Shown here: positions 36,601 to 44,418 of the stretch, piece after piece
Position numbering within the stretch: position 1 is the stretch's first letter
How the letters are laid out: each line of letters starts with the position of its first letter
Origin: Saturnia japonica
Taxonomy: Eukaryota; Arthropoda; Insecta; Lepidoptera; Saturniidae
Assembly (NCBI GenBank): GCA_033032175.1
Contig: CM065316.1
Coordinates: forward strand, 3,070,115 to 3,134,114
DNA length: 64,000 bases
Direction: 5' to 3'
Notes under the pieces: generated by a model
Told to the model about the DNA's origin: nothing
Database searches by the model: none
What the model saw: the letters and a program-made list of their open reading frames with translations, nothing else
Position numbers and translations under genes: made by a program

Positions 36601-38664
36601 TGATCAAGAATTCGTTTTTTAAATCGGTTAAAAAATTCCGTACAAATTATATAATTCCTACGAGCATGGACGCGAGTAGTATTTATACTCAAATGGTTTG
36701 TCTACAAAAAATTCCGCCTATATCTATGATTATAAATAAATAAATATTGAGATACAATTTCACACATGGCTGTTTAATTCCAAACTAAACAAAGCTTGTA
36801 TTTAGTAGCTAAATGGCTGATATACATATATAGATAATTAACGCCCAGACATACAACTGGCAATTATGACCATCAACAAATGTCAGTCGTATGCACGGAT
36901 CGAACCCGTGACCTCTCCTCGGCTCAATAGTAGGGCAGTAACCACTGCGCCACGGTGCCTGTCATATTGACATGATAGTTATGACATATAAATATATTAA
37001 TTTATTATAGTGGAAAAGCTTTTTTGTTTGTTTGTTTAAACACGCTAATCTCTGGAACTATCAGTAGGATTAAAAAAATATTGTTGTACATGATACCTAC
37101 AACTATCAGCTAGCCTTAAATATTGTTTTGTGTTAAGTAAGTCGGGGGTGGAGGGTTCCCCGAACTGCTTTATCCGCGTGCGCTGGCGTAATGGTTAATG
37201 ATACGTAAATACAATGTTTTCTACCAAAATATTGGTCCTTATATAATAGGTCGAGGAAAAAGTTTCTTCGCATTTTTATATGAAAACTCAAGACATTTTT
37301 TTTCAAAGTTTATTTACATTTATTGTAGGTAGAGACATGATACCGTTGCTGTAGAAACTTTGGGACTTCTGATAAAAAAACGCTACCAATAATTTTGGCA
37401 GTCCTCTCCTGGTGTTAACCTTACAGAACCTACAGAATTCTGAAAAGACTGAAGCAGGTGAAAATCTGAAGGTGCAAGGTCAGGGCTATATGGTGGATGC
37501 ACTAACACCTCCCAGCCAAACTCTTAATTTTTGCTGAGTGGCTAAAGATGTGTGTGGTCTAGCGTTATCGTGATGAAATACCTCACCCTTCCTGTTGATC
37601 AATTCCGGCCGCTTTCTCCCAACTGCTTCCTTTAATCTCATCAGTTTTTGGCAGTAGAGAACCGAATCGATGGTTTTGCCGGGCGGTAAAAGCTCATAAT
37701 GAACAATGCCCTTCCAGTCCCACCTTACACAGCATCACCTTATTTCGAGTTAGCCCAGGTTTATCCACTGTCTGTGAAACCTGGCCGACCTTTTTCGCAC
37801 GTTCTTGTCGTACGTGATCCCCTTTTCATAGCCAGTTATCAATCTCTTCAAAAACGGCTCGGTTTCATTACGTCTCAATAATGAATTGCAAATGAGTACA
37901 TGGTTCATTAGTTTTCTTTCAGTAAGCTCGTGTGGCACCCAAATATCGAGCTTTTTGGTATAGCCAGCTTTCTTCAAAAGGATTAAAACTGTTTTGTGGT
38001 AAATTTCCAGTTCTTCAGCTACACTGTAACTACTGATATGCCGATCTTGCTCCACATTTAAAAAAAATGGCGTCCATTTTATTTGTAACAGGGCGACCAG
38101 AGCGAGGTGCATCTTTAACATCAAAATTTCCGGACTGAAAACGTTTGAACCAACTTTGTGCTACTCTTACTGACACTGCATTAGGTCCATAAACATCACA
38201 AATTTTATTCGCCGCATTTTTACAGAAAGAAAAACAAATGAAAAATAGCGGGAAACAACATTTTTTATTTTTAAAGTAACCTTTTTAATGACACCATAAC
38301 CAGCCAGATACAAATAGTACAACCAAAGAAATTTTTTAACAGTTTTATACCTACGTTATGCGAAAACACTTTTTCTCCGACCTAATATTAAAAAAAAAAC
38401 GTTAGCGATAGCATATGCCTATTTCTTATACATAAGCCACAATAAGGTATTTATAAAATAAAATAAAAAAACTCACCGGTAATTAACATCTCCAGCGACG
38501 AAAACATAATTTATATCCATCATTGTGATAAATAACGTACCTAGACATATTAAAGTGTATTGAATTATTTGAAATCTACCAAAAATGTCAATAACTTCAT
38601 TTATGTCGAGCACTTTAATTTCACTCGAACCACTACAGCTGTTGCTGTTGTAGTTTTTTGACAT
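18450..38664 (-). CDS. SLC22-like organic ion transporter (MFS), 7 coding exons
   Basis: This is a 12-helix major facilitator protein of the plasma membrane, of the organic cation/anion/carnitine transporter type; the substrate cannot be read from sequence. Exons on the - strand, 5' to 3': 38477-38664, 25689-25890, 23991-24091, 21693-21844, 20724-21350, 20308-20489, 18450-18638, all with GT..AG borders and matching phases, giving 546 aa. Exon 1 encodes helix 1. Exon 2 encodes the large external loop, with at least six cysteines and N-glycosylation sites, ending TVVTE before helix 2 as in SLC22 proteins. The MFS signature is WASDVYGRKP across exons 3-4. HESPRW and ELFPTSARGS follow, and the C-terminus reads LTPETRDLPLMDT. 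Intron 1 is about 12.6 kb and repeat-filled. A second copy of exon 1 lies at 54070-54278. Family assignment is strong; the orthologue is unknown. Confidence 0.9.
19940..20110. repeat. Head-to-head family B ends forming a palindrome
   Basis: The left end reads ATAATAAAGCGGAAAGTTTT and the right end is its inverse, ACTTTTTCGCTTTATTATA, with family B sequence (ACTTACTTAACAAAAATC) between. Two oppositely oriented 5' ends are joined in the intron before the last exon of the SLC22-like gene. Confidence 0.55.
21395..21610 (+). pseudogene. Jockey-like LINE C-terminal fragment in an SLC22 intron
   Basis: It lies in the short intron between 21351 and 21692. It is similar to 10140-10330 and to the end of the jockey-type fragments near 27100; the frame resembles RTVKL.NGLP text with several breaks. 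It is opposite in strand to the host gene. Confidence 0.45.
22139..22184. repeat. Short (GTAAAT)n tandem repeat
   Basis: About seven GTAAAT-type hexamers in a row with small variations. They lie in the intron upstream of exon 4 of the SLC22-like gene. The rest of that intron (22190-23630) is AT-rich DNA with no feature recognised apart from a TACGACAATTATCGTAC palindrome at about 23473-23489. Confidence 0.7.
23635..23955 (-). mobile_element. Helitron-like family B, truncated copy
   Basis: In reverse orientation it carries AAACACGCTAATCTC, ACCAGTCGGATTCG, the GCGCTGGCGTAATGGTTAAT block and CGATAGCATATAGGTAT. It ends about 35 bp from exon 3 of the SLC22-like gene (23991-24091). Confidence 0.55.
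24181..24724 (-). pseudogene. LINE 3' end (R1/I-type) with C-terminal zinc knuckle
   Basis: A reverse-strand frame from about 24720 to a stop at 24446 carries RIRSGHMPFNKF followed by a Cys-Cys-His-Cys motif in LNCEICGVVEDVHHVLIEC, which is typical of the C-terminus of LINE proteins of the R1/I kind. A 3' untranslated part of about 260 bp ends in an A-rich tail (T run at 24179-24189 on the + strand). The rest of the element is missing (5' truncation), as usual for LINEs. It lies in intron 2 of the SLC22-like gene. Confidence 0.65.
24888..25358 (-). mobile_element. Helitron-like repeat family A, copy 3
   Basis: It begins CTAGCTGTGCCCGCGGC at 24888 on the + strand and ends in AATTTTATTAATTTTA. 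It is collinear with copy 1, with a short deletion near the start. Confidence 0.55.
25480..25672. repeat. AT microsatellite with a perfect 12-bp hairpin
   Basis: Imperfect (TA)n/(TATATACA)n repeats run over about 190 bp. At 25575-25604 lies a perfect inverted repeat, GCGTATCAAATA then TAGC then the inverse. It directly precedes the donor side of SLC22-like exon 2 (25689-25890). Confidence 0.7.
25960..27360 (+). pseudogene. Jockey LINE fragment interrupted by another LINE tail
   Basis: 25960-26215 encodes the thumb region of a jockey reverse transcriptase (SVISATSRRLGALNRVRRF, then YKAQVPPCLEYSSHLWNG). 27085-27310 continues the same protein further on (SVFYRLHHGEYYEGLFDLIP). Between them, 26216-27067 is the 3' end of a different LINE: a C-terminal frame (26221-26541, LSKLIKGSIEAP, TFTVPRK, NLFATERVLSNMRY), a 3' untranslated region and an AATAAATAAATAAA tail at 27054-27067. 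The younger LINE inserted into the older one. All of it is decayed and lies in intron 1 of the SLC22-like gene. Confidence 0.7.
27361..29284. other. Intron 1 spacer, mostly unassigned
   Basis: AT-rich DNA without recognised genes. 28445-28495 resembles the 3' end of family B. The 74-codon frame at 28086-28310 has no family signature. Confidence 0.4.
29285..29400 (-). repeat. Dispersed repeat family F, fragment
   Basis: TAGCGGTCGCCCAATGTTC, AAATTCGACCAGCG and CATTTGCAGTATG.ACCTAAAC are shared with 33440-33830 (+) and 53690-54055 (-). Confidence 0.5.
29515..30043 (-). mobile_element. Helitron-like repeat family A, copy 4, full length
   Basis: It starts CTAGCTGTGCCCGTGG on the + strand and ends TTAATTGTATAGA, the exact inverse of the TCTATACAATTAA start seen in copy 2. 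It abuts the 3' end of the jockey LINE. Confidence 0.6.
30606..31250. repeat. Dispersed repeat family E, long copy, inside the jockey LINE
   Basis: GC-rich beginning (30620-30900), then GGTTCCGTAAGGGACC, CTCCCAGGAGGCAGGGAA, TATGTTAGTTAGCTCGAATT, a GCGAC..GTCGC-like stretch and CTAACAGTGTAGTCAGT at the end. Shared with 33890-34350 (+) and 62290-62560 (-). There is no convincing reading frame; it may be a LINE 3' region or a SINE. It splits the jockey protein between FYSF and LVRSCLEF. Confidence 0.55.
31337..31805 (-). mobile_element. 5'-truncated RTE-clade LINE with 10-bp target duplication
   Basis: On the - strand the frames match the C-terminal region of RTE reverse transcriptases of moths (YGSESWVWQ, RGMLGVKFSE, GMLRWFGHVERM-like text over a shifted frame, then DQIGDVLKKGHVKSTLNRRAC and SRWKDVVSAYPVGKKA at the end). 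The direct repeat TTCTGTTAAC occurs at 31327-31336 and 31806-31815, flanking the insert exactly. Removing one copy and the insert rejoins the jockey protein. 5' truncation and this long duplication are what target-primed reverse transcription produces. Confidence 0.85.
33437..33830 (+). repeat. Dispersed repeat family F, copy 2, with a short conserved frame
   Basis: Matches 53690-54055 in inverted orientation. Both copies contain a frame ending in VLRARKTV.F.M..VYME.ECRK followed by a stop, so the family probably carries the tail of a transposon protein. The family ends in GACCTTAGGGCGATCGCTAG. The element class was not recognised. Confidence 0.5.
33890..34350. repeat. Dispersed repeat family E, copy 2
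   Basis: Collinear with 30890-31250: TAGGTTCTGTAAGGAA, CCTTCCAGGAGGAGGGGAA, TATGTTAGTTAGCTCGAATT, GCCGAGGTTCGGCCACTCTG and GGCTAACAGTGTAGACAGTT. An A-run follows (34350-34361). Confidence 0.6.
34362..35049. other. Intron 1 spacer with a possible RTE remnant
   Basis: 34370-34640 reads on the - strand like decayed RTE-type LINE coding DNA (a GCATGCCGCTTAATCTTGAG stretch and an ATGAATGCTGGTTGGATG-like stretch), but no firm motif could be placed. The remainder is AT-rich and unassigned. Confidence 0.3.
35050..35265 (+). repeat. Dispersed repeat family C, copy 3
   Basis: CTTGCCTTGATGGTGTAAGC, CTCATCGCAGGAACA, ATTTGGTTGCGATGTTCTG and AGTAGAGAGAAATCTCC follow the order seen in copy 2. Confidence 0.6.
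35301..35732 (-). mobile_element. Helitron-like repeat family A, copy 5
   Basis: Starts CTAGCTGTGCCCGCGGC at 35301 (+ strand) and ends AATAATTGTATGGA. A deletion removes the part around the ATCAGCTAT..GACAGACA junction. Confidence 0.55.
36290..36655 (-). pseudogene. Mariner (DD34D) transposase C-terminal fragment
   Basis: The - strand frame reads HSPDMAPADFFLYPELKLPL, GTRFHSVEDIKENSRRELN and IPEKTFKN, the C-terminal third of a mariner transposase including the last catalytic D (APAD). The rest of the element is not recognisable upstream, so it is a truncated relic. Confidence 0.8.
36735..36962 (-). mobile_element. tRNA-derived SINE, reverse strand
   Basis: On the - strand the head starts near 36962 (GGCACCGTGGCGCAGTGG, A-box-like), with a B box GGGTTCGATCC around 36898-36908. 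A TGTATGTCTGGGCGTTAATT body follows, with an A/T-rich (AATA)n tail at about 36736-36752. The anticodon arm is not tRNA-like, so this is a SINE, unrelated to the one at 7969. Confidence 0.7.
37008..38460 (+). mobile_element. Family B Helitron-like copy split by a mariner element
   Basis: 37008-37246 (GTTTAAACACGCTAATCTCTGGAA to ATTGGTCCTTATATA) and 38388-38460 (GCGATAGCATATGCCTATTT onward) are neighbouring parts of one family B repeat. The mariner remnant at 37247-38387 sits exactly at the TATA of the family's TTAGTATATCT site, as expected for TA-targeted insertion. Confidence 0.6.
37247..38387 (-). pseudogene. Degenerate mariner element
   Basis: Terminal inverted repeats are recognisable (GGTCG.GGAAAAAGT.TCTTCGCAT at 37250-37277 and its inverse near 38350-38384). 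On the - strand the transposase is read in pieces: SYSVAEELEIYHKTVL, KAGYTKKLDIWVPHELTERK, RRNETEPFLKRLITGYEKG, then in other frames the C-terminal half down to about 37290. A 124-codon frame (37750-38124) is the longest intact part. In the GDEK motif, D is replaced (GYEK), and frameshifts are many, so it is inactive. It ends 90 bp from SLC22-like exon 1. Confidence 0.85.
38477..38664 (-). CDS. SLC22-like gene, first coding exon (proximal copy)
   Basis: The start ATG is at 38662-38664. The exon encodes an acidic/polar N-terminus, then IDIFGRFQIIQYTLICLGTL and the rest of helix 1, ending NYR with a split codon (CG|gtgagt) that fits exon 2 (A at 25890). It is clearly homologous to 54070-54278. 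Upstream, 38753-38847 is conserved with 54349-54441. Confidence 0.88.
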
Positions 38665-38752
38665 ATCTACGTTGACTTACTCAAAAATGAGCAGAATTTA
38701 GTTTATATTAAAATATATGAAATAATTATCCAAACATTTTGTTACACTTATA

Positions 38753-38847
38753 TGGTTGTTAGCACGTCTCAAGACACAATGAGGTTTATTTAAACACAGT
38801 CATTTTATTACACGGTTCTTATCTATTGATGAACAAATTTAAATAAC
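38753..38847 (-). promoter_or_regulatory. Conserved block upstream of exon 1 (proximal)
   Basis: About 95 bp (GAGGTTTATTTAAA, TTCTTATCTA.TGATGAACAA, ATTTAAATAAC on the + strand) also occur upstream of the distal exon 1 copy at 54349-54441, although the DNA between block and ATG has diverged. Position suggests a promoter or 5' untranslated region. No experimental element is implied. Confidence 0.4.
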
Positions 38848-38974
38848 GTGTTTGGCGAAAACTTAAGTTTTCGCTGTACACACATAGACACACGCGACCG
38901 CGTCGCGCGGCGTGGCGTTACACAAAAAGACTTTGCAACCTGATTACGTAGATTTTTAAATTTAATGTAGCTTT

Positions 38975-39105
38975 CATCTTGTATACAATTAATAAAATTG
39001 GAATTTCAAAATAAGAGTTTTTTACTAAATGCATATAAACGTGTACCTATACGAAACCTATAACAAAACACGAATTTTTAATTTTTTCCTGTGTCTGTCC
39101 GTCAC
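38975..39105 (+). repeat. Helitron-like family A, 5' fragment
   Basis: GTATACAATTAATAAAATTGG, then TTTTTTACTAAATGCATAT, match the start of family A. The 3' part is missing. The following 39110-39900 is AT-rich and unassigned. Confidence 0.5.
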
Positions 39106-40048
39106 CCAAATTGAATAACAACGTAATTTTTCTTACACTAAAATACAACTATAAGCGAAGTAAACACAAAAATAAACCTCTATAATTGGGCTTTACAACT
39201 ATATTTCTTCGAGTAATACATCCTTTTTTTTGTTTAAAGTTATAAATGTAAATTAATTTGAAATTAACAAATATTGAGCAAAATAGATTTTTTGAGTTGT
39301 AAAAACATTGTCAATTGTAGTATTATAACTATATATTAAGTTAAATATTTTGTCCAAATTGGTTAATAAAGTTCAGTTAACTTGAGTACTTTTTTTATCG
39401 TTATAGGTATAGCGTTATGCCCTCAATCTCATCTGATCAGATCAATTATAGACGTCACTGTACTTATGAGTACTTCCTACATGCTAAACCTACCTAAAAG
39501 TCTGTTAAAAACAGTTTTTATACACATTCAATATAACGGACAACTATGCTATTAAAGAAAGCTTGTAAAAAAAGATAAAATAGTAAAGTTATTTATTGAT
39601 AAACATAGGAGCAGAGGAAATACTATACACAAAGAAATTAAAATTTCGATTCGCCAAAACATAAATTCAATTCGAGTCAATTAATCACACTATGTAAAAC
39701 AAAGAACGTCAAAATTTTATTTTGACGAGTCCCTAACTTTTTCAAAGCTATCGTACTTTTACTTACTCTCTTTATATTAAATATATGGCCGGAAATAAAA
39801 CAGACTATACAAAAGCTACATAATACTAAACAATAAAGATATTGTACAAGGAATTCAATATTGATTTTATTAAACCCAAAAATTAAAAATGTTTCTCGTG
39901 TGAAGTTCAATAAACAGATTCAATATTAGAGAAACAGGGTAAGGAACCTGTTAATGCATTACATATTGCAAATAAGTCCATGGTAAAAGAGCTTAAAGGA
40001 AATTCGAGCAGAAGCTCAAAAGTCTAAGGTAACTAACTCCTTTATCTG

Positions 40049-40210
40049 TGTAGCGTCATCATTAATGTTTAATGTTGTACTTGTGCATTGTGTGCACCGG
40101 CAGTCCAGTCTCGGTCGGCACACGCAATGCACGCGGTAATAATACAGAAATAAACAATTTAATTTGGAAAGATTGTTTTCATATTTATCTCCAGACTGGT
40201 AAACCTCCAA
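40049..40210 (+). repeat. Left LTR of the CsRn1-type element
   Basis: Starts TGTAGCGTCATCATTAATG and ends GGTAAACCTCCAA. It differs from the right LTR at four positions by eye, about 2.5 percent, indicating a fairly recent but not brand-new insertion. Confidence 0.9.
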
Positions 40211-40212
40211 AT

Positions 40213-40231
40213 TGGTGACCACCCGACGTGA
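40213..40231 (+). promoter_or_regulatory. Primer binding site, tRNA-Trp type, with one extra base
   Basis: TGGTGACCACCCGACGTGA lies two bases after the LTR. It equals the complement of the 3' end of eukaryotic tRNA-Trp (TGGTGACCCCGACGTG) except for one inserted or shifted base in the middle. Confidence 0.7.
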
Positions 40232-40347
40232 TTTTTAAACGTGCCGATTTTTATGTGTGCCGATCACCGAGTTACGTAATACATTTTTTTTTTCATATCA
40301 AGTTTCATCAGAACATTTGGTGACCTGTACGTTAAATATTTTAAATA

Positions 40348-41160
40348 ATGACTCAACCGGAGCCGGAAATTACCAACGTAGATGTAGCTCAGATTACAAT
40401 TTCTTCGCGAATACCAGATTTTTGGGAAGACCAGCCACGGACATGGTTTATTCAGGTTGAAGCAGTTTTATATAGCCAGAAACTATCTGACGCAGCGAAA
40501 TATCATCTTGTCATTGCTAAGTTGGGAAAACAAGTTGTTCAGCAGGTGACCGATATTCTGTTGAAACCACCTGATGAAGGGAAATATGAAACTCTGAAAA
40601 CTAGGCTTTTAGCAATTTATGAAGAATCAGAGACTCGTCGACTTCAAAAGCTTATTGGTGAAATGGATCTCGGAGATCAAAAGCCGACACAATTACTGCG
40701 CCTTATGAAAGACTTGGCTAGAGACAAGATTTCGGATAACACACTACTAATTTTGTGGAAAAACCATCTGCCTGCATCGGTACATGCGGTCCTGGTCATC
40801 ACGGAAAGCAAGGATCTCAGCACCCTGGCGACTATTGCAGATAAAGTCATGGAGTCGACCAAATCTGTTACTGTAGCGGAAGTTAGTTCTTCTTGTTCAG
40901 ATACCGCTACCCTGATGACAGAAATAGCGAAAATCAGCGTCCGACTCAATGAGATACAGTTCCAGTCCTCATCAAGGTCACGAGGTCGCGGCAGGTCGTC
41001 ATCGCGCCAGCGCTCTCGCAGCCGTTTTCGTGCCCGTACACCTCGTCGCACACCAGCTTCCGAGGATTGGCTGTGTTTTTACCATTTTAAATACAAAGAT
41101 AAAGCAGATAAATGCTTACATCCCTGCGCCTGGAAAAAAACTGAACAGCAGGTAAACTAA
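40348..41160 (+). CDS. Gag protein of the CsRn1-type element
   Basis: An uninterrupted 270-aa capsid precursor. The N-terminal half is helical (PDFWEDQPRTWFIQVEAVLY, LIGEMDLGDQKPTQLLRLMK), a basic SR/RG-rich stretch covers residues about 209-235, and the C-terminus carries a CHCC zinc finger (C-x2-H-x9-C-x3-C in CFYHFKYKDKADKCLHPC) instead of the usual CCHC knuckle. It ends with TAA; the pol frame begins a few codons later in another frame. Confidence 0.9.
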   Translation: MTQPEPEITNVDVAQITISSRIPDFWEDQPRTWFIQVEAVLYSQKLSDAAKYHLVIAKLGKQVVQQVTDILLKPPDEGKYETLKTRLLAIYEESETRRLQKLIGEMDLGDQKPTQLLRLMKDLARDKISDNTLLILWKNHLPASVHAVLVITESKDLSTLATIADKVMESTKSVTVAEVSSSCSDTATLMTEIAKISVRLNEIQFQSSSRSRGRGRSSSRQRSRSRFRARTPRRTPASEDWLCFYHFKYKDKADKCLHPCAWKKTEQQVN

Positions 41161-41165
41161 AATCC

Positions 41166-43275
41166 GTGCAGTCGAATTCGGCGGACGACTGCATCGGAAT
41201 CGCAAACCACCGCCTGTGTGTTACAGATAAGTTAAGTTGCTTAAATTTTTTAATAGATACGGGGGCAAATATTTCTGTTCTACCCCGACACCAAGTTCGT
41301 AGAAACAAGTTGAACAGTGAGTGCACAGACTATACGTTATTTGCTGCTAATGGCACAAAAATTAAGACATACGGTGTTAAAGTTTACAATTAGATTTAGG
41401 GTTACGTCGCGCATTGCGTTGGACATTTGTAATTGCTGATGTTCGACAGCCTATTTTAGGCGCTGATTTTTTATCTCATTATAAGTTAATAGTAGATTTA
41501 AGTTCACGTAGACTAATCGATCAAATTACGAATTTAAATGTGTTAACTGCTATCGTCAGTTGTAACGAAAAATCAATTAATACTATTGATGAATGTCACC
41601 CTTTTTACGATTTACTGTCAAAATATCCTGATATTACGAAGCCCGTTTCATTTAAAGAATCACCGAAACACTCTGTTTACCATCATATCGAAACCAACGG
41701 ACCACCTATACATGCTAGGGCAAGGCCGTTGCCTCCACACCGGTATGCCAAGGTAAAAGAGGAATTTCGAATTATGCAGGAGATGGGGATTTGTAGACCG
41801 TCGAAAGGTGCGTGGGCGAGCCCCTTACATGTGGTAGCAAAAAAAGATGGCCAAATTCGACCCTGTGGGGATTATAGAGCTCTTAATGCAATCACGAAAC
41901 CAGACCGATACCCTATACCGCGTCTTCATGATTTTACATATTTACTAGCGGACAAAAAGGTATTTTCGCGTATAGATATAAACCGAGCGTATCATTGTAT
42001 CAGAGTAATCCCAGAGGATGTGGAGAAAACAGCCGTCATAACATCATTTGGCCTTTACGAATTCCCGTGTATGAGTTTCGGTTTACGGAATGCCGCATAA
42101 ACTTTTCAACGGTTTATGAATCACACAGTGTTGGAAGGTCTAGATTATTTATATACCTATATCGATGACGTCATCATTTCTAGTGAATCTATGTCTATGC
42201 ATAAGTTACATTTAAACGAAGTTTTCGACAGACTAAATAAATTCGGTATAACAATAAATTTAAACAAATGCACATTCGGTCAATCTAAAATTGAGTTTCT
42301 AGGATATGAAGTGTCTACTGAAGGGATCCGTCCTCTTCAGCAGAAAATAGATGCAATTAGCTCTTTCCCGAAACCCGAAACCGTCGATCAACTGAGACGA
42401 TTTTTAGGTATGATTAATTTTTACCGTTTACATTTACCTAATGCAGTAGAGTACCAATCCGAACTAAATAAGTATTTAGTTAAGTCTAAAAAAAATGACA
42501 AATCTAAAATTAATTGGACAGAGAAATCAAATGAAGCATTTGTTCAACGTAAGTTGAGTTTGGAACGCATGGAAGCCGTTAGGTTATTTTTCTAAGAAAA
42601 TGACAGCTTCGCAGACTAAATATAGTACTTATGACAGAGAATTATTAGCAGTATATCTAGCAATTAAGTATTTTAGGAATATGGTTGAAGGACGAAATTT
42701 AGTAATTTTTACAGATCATTAACCATTAACCTTTGCTTTTTCAAAGATAGGCAGTGTAAATGAATTACCACGACGCGTTAGACAATTATTATACATCAGT
42801 GAGTTTACTACGTGCATAAAACATATTCAAGGCGATAAAAATGTTGTAGCGGACGCGCTATCGCGAGTAGAGTCAACTTCCGTTCCCACCTTACTTAATT
42901 ACGCTGAAATCGCGCAAGCTCAAGCCAGTGACGAGGTACTTGTTGACCTACGTAATCATTCAAACAAATGGAATTTTAAAGAGATACTGTTACCGGGGAG
43001 TGACCTACCTATTGTGTGCGAAATGACCACACAGCGAGCCAGACCATATTTGCCACAACAATTCAGACGACTAGCATTTGACTTTGTTCATAATATTAGC
43101 CATCCAGGGATCCGAACTTCGCGAAAGCTTGTTAAAGAAAGATTTTTCTGGGTAAATATGAACAGTGACGTAGGCAAATGGGCTAAGTCGTGCATTAAGT
43201 GTCAGCGTGTGAAGGTTCATAGACATGTAAAATCAGAGTTAGGAAATTTTCCACTAGCTGAAAGATTCATGCATA
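41166..43275 (+). pseudogene. Pol, first part: protease, RT, RNase H, start of integrase
   Basis: Protease with DTGANISVLPR (41255-41290); a stop at about 41391 is followed by a frame change. RT from about 41640: WASPLHVVAKKDGQIRPCGD, FSRIDINRAYHCIRV, then a stop at 42098-42100 inside the conserved LRNAA.TFQRFM motif, then YIDDVIIS with the catalytic aspartates. RNase H has lost part of its first half around 42540-42600 and has a stop after FTDH at 42719-42721; VVADALSRVES follows. The integrase zinc finger (H-x4-H..C-x2-C, ending KSCIKCQRVK) is intact. The frame is cut at 43275 by the nested element. Confidence 0.85.
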
Positions 43276-43279
43276 TACA

Positions 43280-43488
43280 TGTGGGAGAATAGAACATTCT
43301 AACACAGCAACATTTGGGTAATATAGGTATTTTTAATTTTATCCTGGCAACAAAAGAGATCTGTCAAGTTGGTTGAACAATGAATATGTGTTTTTACGAT
43401 TTGGATTATAATTTATAAATATTAAATAAAAGAAGATTTAAAGAATTACAGGATCTTTATACTGAACACTTTTGACACACATCCCACG
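43280..43488 (+). repeat. Left LTR of the nested element
   Basis: Compared with the right LTR it shows two substitutions (G/A near 43317, A/T near 43341) and a replaced block after ATTACAGGAT, where the right copy is 11 bp longer. It contains AATAAA at about 43429. Confidence 0.88.
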
Positions 43489-43491
43489 ATT

Positions 43492-43509
43492 TGGGGGCTC
43501 GTCCGGGAT
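43492..43509 (+). promoter_or_regulatory. Primer binding site complementary to tRNA-Pro
   Basis: TGGGGGCTCGTCCGGGAT is an exact 18-base complement of the 3' end of eukaryotic tRNA-Pro, the primer also used by many vertebrate gammaretroviruses. It is placed three bases after the left LTR. Confidence 0.85.
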
Positions 43510-43719
43510 GGTGAAAAAGTGTGAAGTTTGAAGAAGCATTACGAACGAAGATTACAAATTTATGACTTACCTACCGACAAGTCGGATACGGAAGAACTTT
43601 CTCGAAGAACAAGAAAAATAACAACGAAGTATAACTAACTACGAAAGAAGTTGAAAGTGTTTTCCGTTTTATGAGAAAGATTTACTTGTTTAGTGATAGT
43701 AAGAGAGTAAACACCGAAA

Positions 43720-44418
43720 ATGCCGCCTGAAAAAATCATAGAAGAAGAAAATGCTCAATTATCAACTGTAATACCGCCACGTATCTCGTTTAACGATCTG
43801 GAAAAATCAATGACACCGTTTAGTGGAGACGATACTTATGAGATCGAATCCTGGATATGTGATATCGAAGAAACAGGCCTTTTAATGCAGTGGTGTGATA
43901 TAGAACAATTAATTTATGCAAAACGTCTTCTCGTCGGTACTGCAAAATTATTCCTAAGATCTTTACGTGACATAAAAACTTGGAGTGATTTGAAAAATGC
44001 CCTTAAAGAAGAATTTCAACGAACGTTAAATAGTGCTGCTGTTCATAAAAAGCTAGCGGCACGTAAGATGAGAAACAGTGAAACATGCCAACAATATTTT
44101 TTGCACATGAAGGAATTGGCTATGAATAGTACAGTAGAAGATGCTGCTTTAATGGAATACGTTATTGACGGTATTAGAGATATAGAATTAAACAAAGCAA
44201 TGTTGTATGGGGCTGCTAACATCAAAGATTTCAAGAAAAAATTAGATTTGTATGCTGAAATTAAGAATAAGTCTTCATTTAAAACACAGTACATACCTAA
44301 GCCTATGTCTTTACCTAATTCATTTAAAGACCGTAGACAGATATCGAAGAAACGATGCTACAACTGTGGTGAAACCGACCATCTATTGCCTGATTGCAAA
44401 CAAAGAGAAAGGAACTAA
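43720..44418 (+). CDS. Gag protein of the nested element
   Basis: 232 codons with the capsid-like pattern TPFSGDDTYEIESWICDIEE and LRDIKTWSDLKNALKEEF, ending in a first CCHC zinc knuckle (CYNCGETDHLLPDC). The frame stops at 44416-44418, and a second knuckle (CFKCNEFGHISSKC) is found just downstream in the next frame, so Gag and Pol are probably joined by a frameshift or the gene carries one mutation. Confidence 0.85.
   Translation: MPPEKIIEEENAQLSTVIPPRISFNDLEKSMTPFSGDDTYEIESWICDIEETGLLMQWCDIEQLIYAKRLLVGTAKLFLRSLRDIKTWSDLKNALKEEFQRTLNSAAVHKKLAARKMRNSETCQQYFLHMKELAMNSTVEDAALMEYVIDGIRDIELNKAMLYGAANIKDFKKKLDLYAEIKNKSSFKTQYIPKPMSLPNSFKDRRQISKKRCYNCGETDHLLPDCKQRERN

Noticed and set aside
40677..41051. 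124-codon - strand frame rich in Arg
   Set aside because: It is the antisense shadow of the SR/RG-rich part of gag.
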